From: Neonectria sp. B-13
Taxonomy: Eukaryota > Ascomycota > Sordariomycetes > Hypocreales > Nectriaceae
NCBI GenBank assembly: GCA_002682825.1
Contig: NOKP01000010.1
Location: 992,001-1,056,000, forward strand
DNA length: 64,000 nucleotides
Direction: 5' to 3'
Shown here: in pieces, positions 24,374 through 35,490 of the stretch
Layout of the letters: every line of letters begins with the position of its first letter
How positions within the stretch are numbered: position 1 is the stretch's first letter
Program-made: the position numbers and the translations under genes
Notes under the pieces: generated by a model
Seen by the model: the letters and a program-made list of their open reading frames with translations, nothing else
Told to the model about the DNA's origin: nothing
The model's database searches: none

Positions 24374-25402
24374 TTTGAATGCGGCGGTGTCTGTGGTGGA
24401 GCGCGATTTATCGTATTATGCTACGTGCAGCTCGAGGATCGGGTGCCGGGTCGCGAACGAGGGTCTTCTTGGTGGTGTTGGTCGGTTGGGTATGGCAACG
24501 TGGTCAACGTGGTCCAGCCGCGTTGAGGGGAGATTCGATCGATACGAGAGATAGCGCAAAGGGGTGTTGCCGAGTATATGAGGGCCCCCACGACTACGCA
24601 GAAGCTACGGCCCGGTGTCGTTTCAATTGTCGTTGCTAAAACCGCCCTACGATTCGTGGTGTGCGGTTCATCGGTGGGATTCACACGAGAGCTTGGGAGC
24701 ATCCCCCAGAGCTTCAAGGTGGCATTATGGGGTCACGTGAGGCGGCTAATGGTGGGGAGTGGGTGGAGTTGGCTTCCATGTATGATGTCGTTTGACGGGC
24801 CGGGGTAATTACGGTCTCCATAGTACTTTGTACCTCGCTTGAATCGACAGGAGGATGGGGGGCGGGAAACGCAAAACAACGTCCAGGACCCTTGATTTGA
24901 TAGCGGCATGCCTAAACTCATGGCTTGACGCTGTACGACCCAACACGTTGTGCGCCAAACGCTTAGACTAAGACGACGGGCTCTGCATTTTGTTGGACAT
25001 AATTCAAGATGTTTGCAGTATCCGTACGGGCTCAAGTATTTTGGTCAAGCATTGGCCCCAGCAAAAGACGTCACTGAGCTCTTGGTTGCAGGCGGAAGTG
25101 GGGGCCATTGGCGTTTGTCCTGCGGTGCTCGGGAAACCAGAGTTGCAGACTTGCAGTAGGTTTCATTGCTGGAGCTTTGGCTGATGCTTCTCGAATTCTT
25201 TCGATCTTCCAAAAGGCTTCCCTCCGTTGTAGACACACCGAGTCCCCCTGGAAGGCCTTAGGGGTCTTTCCTTGCCTTCAGGGGCGCATGAGGGGCTGGC
25301 CTAAGGTTATACTGCTCCCACTCACGCGCCTAGGTCACTCACTGACACCTCCATCGTCGCTTTACCCGTCCATCCTCGTTTATCCATCATCCGACCCCAT
25401 CA

Positions 25403-25428
25403 ACACCACCACCACCACCACCACCACT
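25403..25428 (+). repeat. ACC trinucleotide run
   Basis: About eight tandem CAC/ACC units in the C-rich leader, 200 bases upstream of the small membrane-protein ORF. Confidence 0.85.
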
Positions 25429-25491
25429 CGCGGCTCAGGCGGTAATCCCTTCCCCCTTCCACCTCCCCACCCTCCAAAAAAGCCACCACCG

Positions 25492-25520
25492 CCAAGTTCC
25501 AAGTTCCAAGTTCCAAGTCC
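25492..25520 (+). repeat. Four tandem copies of a 7-base unit (CAAGTTC)
   Basis: Directly repeated CAAGTTC-type units, the last one changed to CAAGTCC, in the probable leader of the small ORF and transporter. Confidence 0.85.
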
Positions 25521-25633
25521 CAACTGCTTTCTGGCTGGAGCCGTGCCCTTCCCCACGCCCTCGTCCGGCTCCCCGGCAGGCCAAAGGCCGAGAAGCCCTA
25601 CGACTAAGGCGGACTACCGAAACTAACGCAGTC

Positions 25634-25834
25634 ATGCCGCTCTCCAACTTTGGCACCCTCGTCCTCCATCACATTATCTTCCTCACCTACCTCGTCTACT
25701 TCCACATCGCCTTCTCCCACATGGAAGAGACCGCCCTCGTGGCCCTCTACTGCGTCTGCAAGCTGCTCGCCCGCCGCTTCGAGGACATCGACGGCCCTCC
25801 GCCGGAATGGCCACCGCCCGCCATCGACTGGTGA
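25634..25834 (+). CDS. Small predicted membrane protein overlapping the transporter start
   Basis: An uninterrupted ORF of 66 residues. I do not recognise the family. Residues about 5-27 (FGTLVLHHIIFLTYLVYFHI) form a strong membrane segment, followed by a Cys-containing helix LVALYCVCKLLARRF and a proline-rich, Trp-containing tail (PPPEWPPPAIDW). Codon use looks coding: about 58 of 65 sense codons end in G or C, mostly C, like the neighbouring genes. The ATG has G at -3. The stop TGA (25832-25834) shares its A with the ATG of the transporter (25834), so both could be read from one mRNA by termination and reinitiation. Alternatives are an upstream regulatory ORF, or an N-terminal exon of a longer form through an intron I could not find. 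Expression is unproven. Confidence 0.6.
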   Translation: MPLSNFGTLVLHHIIFLTYLVYFHIAFSHMEETALVALYCVCKLLARRFEDIDGPPPEWPPPAIDW

Positions 25835-27847
25835 TGTCGGACTTCGGCCCGGACGCCGGCGTCGTTGTCGGCGTCGGCGTCGGCGTTGGCGGCGCCGGTG
25901 CTGAGGCCGGGACTGGAAACGGAAACGGAAACGGAACTGGGGCGGGATACGAGTCGCCCTCCGAGGACAACGTCCCGCCCTTCTTCACACCATCCTCGTC
26001 CTCCGCCAACGCCACCGCCGCTCCTGACTCCGTCCCGTCCTCGCGCCGTCCGGTCTTCGCCCAACGACCGTCGTACATCGCCGAGAATGGTTCCCGGACT
26101 CCTAATGGCCTTAACCACGGGCACAGCCTTGGATCTAGTCTCAACCATGTCATGGCCAGCGCCGAAAAGACGTCTCCCAACCACAAGGTCGGCATCAGAG
26201 ACCGCATTGCGTGTTACCAATGGACCTACTTTACCATGGTGCGCTCTTGGACCGGGTCTCACAAGTCATGACCATGCTGTTCACCCAACTAACAATCACT
26301 CTTACAGACCATGTCCACGGGTGGCATCGCCAACATCCTGCACTCACGTAAGAAAGCACTCCTCCGCCGTCTCGTCCAAACTGACCGGGTCTCCCTCTCC
26401 CAGTGAAATGGGACAAACCCTGGATCCACGGCTTCGGCGTCTTCTTCTTCCTCCTGAACATCATCCTCTTCCTTACCAACTGCGTACTCATCTTCATCCG
26501 CTTCCGCCTCCGCCCCGGCTCCTTTACCCGCTCCTTCACCGACCAATTCGAGTCACTCTTCATCCCAGCCTTCGTAAGTCGCTTTCTGCTGAAAACTGCG
26601 AGTCCTTTAGTTGGCTATGTACTGATTTGTGTTCTCAATGGCAGTTCGTATCGTGAGTCCACCTTCACTCAACAGTGACGAATATAGTTAGCCAGTCTCA
26701 GTAAGCTTACTCGCCGCTCTAGCATCGCCGTCATCTCGATCAACACTTGTCAGTACGGCATCCCCAGCACAGGTCCCTGGCTCCTTCACACCATGGAGGT
26801 CATGTTCTGGGTCCACGCCGCCGTCAGCGTCTGCGCCAGTGCTGGTCTCTACCTTATTCTCTGGTCCACGCTGTACGTCGTTCCCTATCCAGAACTCTTC
26901 CGTGGCCCGTCGTCGTCGGCACCATGACTCGTCGGAATCATGACTGTTGACATCCATCAACAGCATTTTTCCCGTTCACACCATGACCCCTACTTGGGTT
27001 TTCCCTGCGTATCCGCTGCTACTCAACGCTCCCTTCGCCGCAAACCTCATCTCAGCTGCCCAGAAATCGGGCCACTCACTCAAGCTCAACCCGACGGCCG
27101 TAGCGCTTGGTGCCGCCACCCTCCAGGGCACGGGATGTCTCATCGCCTTTATGATCTCCGCCGCCTTCATCTACCGCCTCATGACGCAGAAGCTTCCTCG
27201 TGACACGCAGAGGCCAGGCATTGTGAGCTCTTCCGAGAATACCCACTCGGCACCCCATCGGTATTGCTAACAAAATCGCAAGTTCATGTCCATAGGTCCC
27301 TACGGCTTCACTGCTGCCGGGATAGGTCCGTCATCCCTCGCACCCGTCCCGTAACCGTCTCTCATCTAACCGTTCCCAGCACAACTCGGCAGTCAAGCAG
27401 AATCCATCATGCCTCCAAACTTCCTCGGCACCCCCCACGTCGCTGCCATCATCAAGGTGGTCTGCGTCCTGGTCAGTCTCTGGCTCTGGGGCCTCGCCAT
27501 GTGGTTCTTCATCGTCTGCGTCGGTTCCCTCTGGAAATATACCCGCGCCGGCAGTAGCATGCCCTTCCAGATGACCTGGTGGTCTTTTGTATTCCCCAAT
27601 ACCGCCTTGGTAAGTTGTTGGCCCGAATCCCCCTCCGACCTAGCGGTGTAACAACGAGGTTGACTAAACCTGTTCCACCTAGGTCACGGCCACCGGTGTC
27701 ATGGGCGATATCTTCGAAAGCAATGGCCTACACATATTCGCATGCGTCATGACCATTGGCATCATCGTTGTCTGGATCGGAGTCTTTTCGAGGATGATAT
27801 GGGGCCTCAAAGAGAGAACGCTTCTCTGGCCCAAAAACAACAACTAG
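25834..27847 (+). CDS. TDT-family transporter (malate / sulfite efflux type)
   Basis: Plasma-membrane carrier of the tellurite-resistance/dicarboxylate transporter family, which includes fungal SSU1 (sulfite efflux) and MAE1 (malate). Nine exons: 25834-26238, 26308-26347, 26404-26573, 26645-26652, 26723-26872, 26964-27222, 27283-27325, 27380-27609 and 27683-27847, 489 residues. Frame is kept across all joins. The N-terminal 110 residues are Gly/Ser-rich and cytosolic. The membrane part has about ten spans and family blocks: STGGIANILH, WIHGFGVFFF, ESLFIPAF, SINTCQYG, TWVFPAYPLL, GPYGFTAAGI, WWSFVFPNTAL and VTATGVMGDIF. Exon 4 is only 8 bases. The donor of intron 7 (GTCCGT) and the acceptor AAG at 27282 are weak but required by the frame. 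An alternative in-frame ATG at 25807 lies inside the small ORF. Substrate cannot be told from sequence. Confidence 0.88.
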
Positions 27848-28386
27848 ATCTGGCGGTTCGTCCGGTTCATCTTGACTTGGTATTGCGTATGTATTACATG
27901 CATAGCGAAGAGCTCATTCGTGTTTCCGCAATATCTTCATGTACATAGGTTTTGGTTTTTTTTGCATTGGCTTTGAGATACCGAGATTAGTTGTGATGGA
28001 TATACCATGGTTGCATCCACGATGGCGTTGAGGTTTAACGATCAAGACATCGCATTGGTAGGTCCATTATGGCCTGGGCATAAAACATACGCATCAGCAT
28101 AGCACATTAGACGCAAGAACAAGTCCGTACACTAGTTCACATCCCACTCTTTACTGCCGACTCCCTTAACAGGTAACCAGTCCATGATATCAACTGCTTT
28201 CGGTGAAACACGAATATACAAGTCTGTCTAGTACCAGTAGAGATATATCCACGCCGTCATTGCTGCCGCTGCGCCGGTCTATTCGTACAGAGGGAAATCA
28301 AAAACACTGGCCGTTCTTGGTAGAATCCTCAAAACGCCTCGAAACTAAACTCTCTGGGTATCTGTCAGATGGCGGCTGATTCTCAG
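27848..28386. other. Convergent intergenic region transporter/PTC5
   Basis: 540 bases between two stops, presumably both 3' untranslated regions. No gene or RNA seen. Confidence 0.5.
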
Positions 28387-30330
28387 TTACAGCTTGGCTC
28401 TGAAGCCCTCGGGTGCGGTCGCGTCTAGGTTGACCGTCACCTCGCCCGTCTTCTCGCCGTGGCCGAAGAAGATGACTTGGACTGTGAGATCATCCCTAGA
28501 AACGGTGTTAGTATTAAAAATTGCATAACTAACATGATGTGCAAGGGAATAGGCTTACCGATAACGTCTCGAGAAGGGAGATGGCAGGGTGAGCAGGGCA
28601 CAAACCTGCTCGTCGTTGGTACCGCCAAGAGCGTTGCGCACGAGGTGAGTTGCCACGTTCTTGTCCTTGACCAAGAACCGATCCTTGGCTTCGGGGTCGA
28701 TGCCCCACTGCGCAAGACGGATGGGAGTCTTGTTGCCGTCGGGGCTTGCACCCTTGCGCGCCTCGACGGGGAGAGGCGACTGTGACGAGCCAAAGATCTT
28801 GGACCACGCGGCGTCGAACTGGGAGCTAGCTGAGGCCTTGGCCTCGGTCTCAATCCATTTTCCCACTAGCCCAACAACCTCCTCGTTGGTCAACATCTCC
28901 CACAGGCCATCGGTGGCCAGGACCAGGAAGTCGCCATTCTCGGGCTGAATCTTCGTTGTAGTCACAACGGGCTCGGCTGTGACGTAGGGGGGAGTCTTCA
29001 GGAGGGGCGAAGGGCTTCGTCCGAAGAAGTTCTCACGCAGCTTCCACGCGACATCCCTGCTCCACTTGTAGACGGCATCACCAAAAGCACGACTGGGCTC
29101 CAGACCTCCAAGAACGCGGCCGTTTCGGATGACGTGATCCTCCCCGGGATGCTCCTTGCGCATGCGGCTAACTTCTCCGGGGTTGCTGCCGGTCTGGTCG
29201 TCCGAGAGGGCGGTGGCGGTCCACTTTCCGGAGTCGGATCGTCGTCCAAGGACAGCACGGGAGTCGCCAGTACAAGCGACTCTTAGCAGTTTGCTTCGGC
29301 TGTCGTAGAATGACAGCAGGGCGCAAGATCCGGACAGCGCAGGCTGGAGCAGCTCGGCGGCTACAGTCTTGGAGCTAGACTTGAACACCTTCTCGACGCT
29401 CTTGTGGACAATTTCGTGGTCCAGGTTGTTGAACCCAGTCTTGATGGCCTCATTAACGTCATCGTCGGACGGGACAGCGCCCTTGGCCTTCTTATAGGTG
29501 TCGTTCAGCTCTCGGGCAACGTAGCTGATGAGGCTCTCCCTCAAGGTAGCGGAGGTAGTCCATCCCCTACGCCGGCATTAGTATGAGGGCTTCTTTGTAG
29601 ATGCTGCCGAGCCAGCATTATGTAGTTGTACGTATACTCACGAGTGACCGTCAAAAACCCCCCAGAACATCCAGTCGCTGTTGTCGGTATCGGCGGGGTT
29701 GGAACGGCTGGGCACCTGAACAATCTTCTCGGCATGGTCGTCCTCGATGGGGTCGTTGCTGGGCAGTTGAACAATATCATAGCGGGTGACGCCCTGGCCA
29801 CGGTTCACGGAGAAGGACTGCTCAAGCTTGCGCAGCTTGTGATCAGCTTGGCCGGGGGTCAGCATCTCGACGATGCGCTCGCCGTCGTCACTGGTTCCCT
29901 TGGAAATGGGACCCTCGCCTACAATGGTGCCCTGCCTGAGCTCGTCGGCGCCAACTACAAGGACGGTGCGGGTGGGCAGGCCATCAGCCGTGGTAGATGT
30001 GAGGCTGCGCGAGCCGGAAGCGGGAGTGGGGGTGAGCCCGCCTGTGGTGTTGTACGAGTACCAGGCGCCGTAGCCAACGACGATGCTGGAGGCGAGGACG
30101 ACGGGGAGGCGGCGGAAATACATAGAGGACCTCAACGGCTCATTCTTGGCGAAACGGCGGCGGGCGCTGAGCTGGGCGTGCGTCTGGGCGCGGGAGTGAG
30201 CGTTGGAAGTGGCCTTTGCTTGGGCGAGCGAAGACGAGAGGGAGAAGCCGCGACGAGGAGTTGTGCGAGAGAGGGCGCGGATGGTGGAGAGCGACGTCGT
30301 CCGGAAGGCCCGTACTGCGGCTCGATTCAT
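28387..30330 (-). CDS. ptc5: Mitochondrial PP2C phosphatase, pyruvate dehydrogenase phosphatase type
   Basis: Three exons: 29642-30330, 28559-29566 and 28387-28495, 601 residues. The intron donors are GTGAGT and GTAAGC; the joins give FDGHSGWTTSATLRESL and YRDDLTVQVIFFG. The N-terminus (MNRAAVRAFRTTSLSTIRAL) is Arg/Ser-rich without acids, as in a mitochondrial presequence, followed by one membrane segment near LPVVLASSIVVGYGAW. The PP2C motifs are present in order: the metal-binding WGVFDGHSG (D227), SGSCALLSF, CTGDSRAVLG, a VLGGLEPSRAFGD motif, FLVLATDGLWEML and DDLTVQVIFF at the end. Length and architecture match PTC5, the mitochondrial phosphatase that activates pyruvate dehydrogenase by dephosphorylating E1 alpha. 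It is divergent from the PEX39-like gene. A related PP2C of the same group cannot be fully excluded. Confidence 0.92.
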
Positions 30331-31165
30331 CGGGGCGGGAGATCGAGACCTGGGGAAGAGGGAGACGGAGAGGGAGAGAGAGGTTCAAGCTGCCGACTAC
30401 AACAACGACGACGGCGGCGATGACATGGGGCAGTCGGAGAAGTAGGTAGGTTAGGAGACAAGGGCAGATGCGGGCCCCGGAGCGCCTGAGAATGTGGGGC
30501 TCCGCCACTACAGCACAGTCCAGTGGGCGGTATGTAATCTAATAAGGACCTCAGTGGGTGGCACTTGTTAAACCGACACTGTAAACTGCAACAAGTTGAT
30601 GGCATCGCAGCTCGTGGGTTCTTCTTCACAGGGAAGGGCTTATGAGGCATGATATATCAAAGGGTGGAAGAAGATGTCCCGACTCAGCGCGAAATATCCC
30701 GACAATTTCAACACACGCCCACGCTCACTTGACCATCAACGCCCTGGTTATTCTCGTCCTTCGTCACACGTGAGCCAGCCGGTTTCGCAATATGATGGCG
30801 TCCTCTGACTGCCAACGCCTCTCCCGTGCTTACCTAGGTACTTGCCTACCTAGGCACGTCTCTCTACCGAGGTTTTCCCCTCACTACCTAATCAATCTCC
30901 TTGGTCACGCATTCGTACAAACCGGCATTCTCTCCAGATTCTCACATGCTAGCGCCCCTCCATTCACACCCGGCCACCTGCCCCCCACACCCCCTCGTCA
31001 CTCATCACTTGGTAACACGGTCATCCACGATCCAGCTCCCATTGAGACAACGCCAAAACAAAACACCTGCACAATGTGCCCATCTTCATAAGCAACCCAC
31101 TCACTATATACGAATACTGTCTATACTATACAGACCCAATCCAAACCGCCCGTTACCTCTCAGAA
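30331..31165. promoter_or_regulatory. Divergent promoter PTC5 / PEX39-like gene
   Basis: 835 bases between divergent starts. A CACGTG E-box lies at 30767-30772, within GTCACACGTGA, a longer match also found in the NOP2/GET5 promoter at 59602-59610. The last 250 bases before the plus-strand gene are CA/CT-rich like a leader. No gene is supported. Confidence 0.45.
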
Positions 31166-32061
31166 ATGGCCCAACCGGCACAGGACCCTCTCTCGGGCGC
31201 AGACCGTATCCGCGCCCTCAAGCAAGACGATGCCGTCTTTCAAGCATTCGACGCGTACCCTTGGAAAAAGGATAAGATGTTCATGGTGAGAACGACTCAG
31301 CTCTACCAACACTCAGTCTCACGCCTCGCTCTCATTCTCGCTTCTGCTTTCACCCTCCCTCAACATCACTCTCGCTCTCGCCCTCGCCCTCACCAGTCCT
31401 TATGCTCATCAACACTCCATCCCTAGTCCGGCCTCTACGCCATCCTCGGCGAACCCGGCCAGCACAACCCCCAGGCATCCCTCGCCGACATGGCCATCCA
31501 CGCCCGTGTCTTCTACTACGCCCAGCGCATCGGCGTCTCCATCGACTTCGCCCGCTATGAGAACTGGCTGGCCCGACACCCGGACCGCCGTGCCCCGGAC
31601 GTCCTCCCGGAGGAATATCACGTCCGGAACAACACCACTCAGGAGCCCCCCGCCCCGGTACTTGATTGGCAACAGGCTGCCCCCAAGGCTGACCTGTATG
31701 TTGATCGCAAGGCCGCCCAATCCCAATCCGCCAGCGACCAGCCAAACTATCCCATGGGCTTCGCCGAGATGCTCAAGCTCTTGCAAGAGGGGAAGCCCGT
31801 TCCAGGAATCCGCCAGATTCCCAACACCATCGTTAGAGATCCAGTTAGTGCCTATACCCACCCTTCCAATGCGGTTTCCGCCTTCTGATTCACCCTTAGT
31901 CCGTGAAACCCGTTGGTGCAAGAGCCGTTCCCAGGAAGCCTTGGGAAAAGGATCTTGGCCTTTCTGCTTCAGGCTTGCCCGATGTCCCCAAGGCTCTGGA
32001 TAGCGAGTTCCCCCCTGTCGATGATGATTTCTCTGCTCCCTCCCAGGCCGGGGCTGCCTGA
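31166..32061 (+). CDS. pex39: PEX39-like peroxisomal import factor (DUF5572 type)
   Basis: Three exons: 31166-31285, 31427-31843 and 31900-32061, 232 residues, phase-0 introns. No membrane segment. The first exon is a short helical stretch (DPLSGADRIRALKQDDAVF). The centre has a block SLADMAIHARVFYYAQRIGV. The conserved part is about residues 149-195: GFAEMLKLLQEGKPVPGIR, then IPNTIVRDPSVKP, then PRKPWEKD. This MGF/PGIR/KPWE arrangement is that of yeast Yjr012c and human C6orf226, recently named PEX39; those proteins help Pex7 deliver PTS2 proteins, and the (K/R)PWE motif (here K192-E195) is the reported Pex7-binding element shared with Pex13. The last 35 residues are acidic. Family assignment rests on my memory of these motifs, so the name is probable and the role is inferred. 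Confidence 0.78.
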
Positions 32062-32875
32062 AAATTTCCTGCCCTGAGAACAATTCTGATGACCATTTAC
32101 TTGAATCGATACGTAGCATAATTGGCGTTGGGGCGCTGGTTTGCCTTGCGGCGCTATAGACTGCGTCCATGCTCCGTCGACTTGTTTGTTCTTGGGAACC
32201 ACCTCAAATCAGGCGAGGCGATATTGGATATTACACAACGCACCGGCCAACATCATGAGATCTTGCAAAAAAGAAGCAAAACTTGTATTAATGCGTCGTG
32301 GGTAAATAACAAAACAACTTCCTAAGTCTTCTCCCTCGCCGCGGTCCCCAAAACAACATACACATTTCTTGCGCGAATCGACCCTCCCCCAGTCCTTCCC
32401 AGGGGGCCATTAGCACTAACACTCGCGAGCTAATTGGAGCTTCGTCCTAGAGAGGACCGACTCCTTCCGTCAATGAGATTAATGGTTAATGGGGTGTGAG
32501 ATGCAAACTGTGGCCCCTTCAGAAAGGATCCTCGTGTGGTTATTAGTGTCTGCTGTCTCCTCCATATTGCAAAATCCATAACCATAATGTGTCCAATGCA
32601 CCCAGGCAAGCAGTAGCCAGTTGAGCGTAGGATGACGTGCGATCTGTAAATTACTTGCATGGGAAGATGTTTCTAAGAAAGGCCGACAAATTCTGGTTTG
32701 TTCTCTGTGATCTTGACGAGTGAACGATTGGCGAAGTCAGATAGGGAGTCCCCGACAATATGGGATGGTGACAAAGAATAGACGCACAAAGGTCGAGGGT
32801 TTGGTTGCAATTTCAGGTGGAGTATCAGACGCCCCAGACTCGAGCAGCCGGTGGTCCACGAGATGATCCACGAAA
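32062..32875. other. Convergent intergenic region PEX39-like/PUF gene
   Basis: About 810 bases between stops. No family-like coding sequence and no RNA gene recognised; most likely 3' untranslated regions. Confidence 0.5.
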
Positions 32876-35490
32876 TCAACGGTAACTGGCACCATAACGA
32901 GGTCCAGGAGCCATGCGTCCGCTCATTCCAGGCCCGACTCCAGGGCCAGGACGAGTGGTGACCGCGTGGTTAGTGCAAAGCATGCCGACTCGAGAACCAA
33001 ACTTGGATCCGCGGAGAGACACCATGTGCTTCCGAATGTGAGCAGCAACGATCTCTCGATGCTGTGGTGAGGCGTTGTTGAGAATCCACTGGATGAGATA
33101 GTTGCCGTATTGGTCGCTGGCAATATCGATCAGAGGGATGCGAGTGCGATCTCTACGCCCCTCGCATACTCGATCAAGGTAGCGGCCCAGGAACTCGCCA
33201 CCGCCAATCTTGAGGCACTTCTCAACCACCTTGGAAGCGAACTGGTCGGTGCTGTACTCGGCCGCGTACCGTATGACATGATCGATTGCTCGGCTTCGGT
33301 CGGGAGGGCCACCGTGTTCGCAGACATGCTGGATGCACCAGTTGCCGAATTGCCCATGGGCGACAATGTCGATGTTGGCGAGTACCTCCTCGATGCAAGG
33401 GCGCTGTAACATGCATTAGCTTGAAAGTCCGACACGAGTAGGAACTAACATACCTTATCATCTTCCAGGCAGTTCTCGAAGATGTTCTGCACAACCAAAC
33501 TACCAGTCTCCCCCAGTGCCACCTCGTGCCACATGCCCCTAAGCGCCTCGTTGACATACTTCATGATCTGGGGTGGAGATTCGGTCCAACGGAGTTCAAA
33601 GAGCTTCTGCCAGACATGGCATGCGTAACGGTGAATAACAGTCTCAGGGATTCGACGCAAAAGCTCATGGACCATGATTGCCTTGTAGTTCTCTGGGACA
33701 GAGTCGAAGGCTTTTTGGACGACGTGGCAGCCAAAGGGGTCCATGGAGAGACTCAATGTGTTTCCCCGAATAGCCTCAGCAATCTTGATGACCTGCTCCG
33801 GAGTACCATGTTCAAAGCAACGCTGGACAAGAAAGTTGCCGAAGCGATTGACCATCAAAGGATAGGCCTGGGCCACAATCGCCTCCACAATTTCGTATTT
33901 CTGTTCAGGAGTACCAACCTTGAGTTTCTGCTGCAAGAAAATGGATGCCTGCTGGTCATTGTTGCAGACGATCTTGTCAACAATGTACTTCCAGTTGCAG
34001 TTGACGTTACGATCTAGCAGACGGCGGTAGTTTAGGGGTTCGGTTGGTGGGAGGTACATCTGTCCCTCTGGAGCACCACCCTGTTTCTTTGTTAACGCAA
34101 AGTCCAAATGTAAAGCACACAATTCACTCACCTCATTCTTCCAGGCAACCTTGGAGGTGAATTCAGATGCGTGGGGAGACAATGGTGTTCCAACTGGTTG
34201 AGGTTGGTAAGGCGAATACATGCCCATCCCCATCGGGGTGAGTCCCTGAGAGACACTCATAGGTGGTGCACTAGACATCGAAGTACCCATGAACTCCGAT
34301 TGACCGACAGGACTGTTGTACCCACCTCCATATCCGTTGTTGAACGGCTGAGGAGAATTAAATCGGCTTTCGTAGCGGTTCCCGCGACGACCGCCATTAG
34401 GACGTACCATATCTGGGTCAGGGGTGAGGCGCTCTCCCCGGTACCCATCCATCATTGGATAGGGTTGCCCATTTGGCTCTGTGTAAGCTTGGTTGAAACC
34501 ACGGCCTCCCAGCCAGTTTCCCGGAGTTGGCTCAGGCACTGGAGCTTGAAGGGTGTTGGTGGCAAATGAGCCTTTTGGATTTCCCCACATGCCTCTGGTA
34601 CGGTTGAAGGTGGTGGACGACATGGCATCACTAGTATCGGACTGGGCATCCTCTGGGGGTCCCCAGGCACTTTCGCGCGAGATTTGCGGTGCAACCCGCA
34701 TTCCAAATCCAGGCGTATCGAGATCTGGCTTTGAAGAACGAGTTTGGGCAAGCTCGTGGTCGAGCTTGGAAATTTCGTTCTGGGCCTGGGCAAGCTGCAG
34801 CTTGAGGCGAAGGACTTCGTCGTTGTCAGTACGGGTCTCTTCGAGTGTGGCGCTTGCTGGACGTGTGGTTAGGGTGGTGCTTGGGAACGCTTCGGTAGCA
34901 GGCGTGATCGGAAGGGAGTTGCTCGAGGATGCGTGGTCCAAGACCCTCGAATAGAGGATGTCGTCGTCGCCCAACTTCAGGGCCTCATTCTGCTGGTTCA
35001 GAACGGCTTGCTGCTCCGAAAGTTTGGCAAGAAGCTTGTCCATCGGGTATGAATCATCGCTGGTCGAAGTCTCGTGACTCATCTTCATCTTCTATCAGGA
35101 TCAGCAAACTGGACAAGACTGGGAGGCGTGGGGTCAACCTTTGGCACTCCTTGGTTGGCCAACTTCGAAGTAGCCAGAGCAGCAACGTTCTTTTTCATCG
35201 AGACAGCTACTCCAGAATCCTAGCGCATTTTTGTCAGCATTTCTTCTTATGAAGTTGACAAAGCAAGGCCAAGTAAAGCCAACGAGAGTCTTGACGATGA
35301 GGAGATGGAGAGGGGAGAAGAGCTTGATCAAGTGAAAAGCAGAAGCAAAGGTGTGGAGGCAACTTACGCAGCCAGATGCAGATACCAACGGCGAGTCTCC
35401 AAGTATCTTCGGGTTGTCCTCTTGAAGAGCACGGGTCGGGATGGAGATAATCCTCTGCTGAGGAGATCCAGAGACCTCGGAAGTCGCCAT
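32876..35490 (-). CDS. PUF (Pumilio) family RNA-binding protein
   Basis: Sequence-specific mRNA 3'-UTR binding protein acting in the cytoplasm. Proposed exons: 35368-35490, 35139-35219, 34132-35091, 33454-34080 and 32876-33403, 772 residues, all introns phase 0. The N-terminal half is polar with a short coiled coil (LQLAQAQNEISKLDHELAQ) and Gly/Asn/Pro-rich low complexity. The PUF repeats occupy about residues 410-735; visible repeat cores include NRFGNFLVQRCFEHG, DPFGCHVVQKAFDSV, HGQFGNWCIQHVCEHG and SDQYGNYLIQWILNN. The C-terminus is Gly/Pro/Arg-rich. The third intron (GTGAGT...AAACAG) is 51 bases and in frame, so it could be retained. The start is the weak point: intron 2 would be only 47 bases with a poor GTTGAC donor, and translation might instead begin at 35088. 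Which PUF subgroup it belongs to is unclear. Confidence 0.88.

Larger units (their letters stand above)
24374..25633. promoter_or_regulatory. Divergent promoter region DSC2 / small ORF-transporter locus
   Basis: 1.26 kb between divergent starts. It contains a perfect TCACGTGA palindrome at 24733-24740, a bHLH/Cbf1-type site, about 360 bases upstream of DSC2. Closer to the plus-strand genes, 25330-25633 is a C-rich leader with an ACC repeat (25403-25428) and a sevenfold-periodic CAAGTTC repeat (25492-25520). No coding sequence is supported. Confidence 0.5.
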
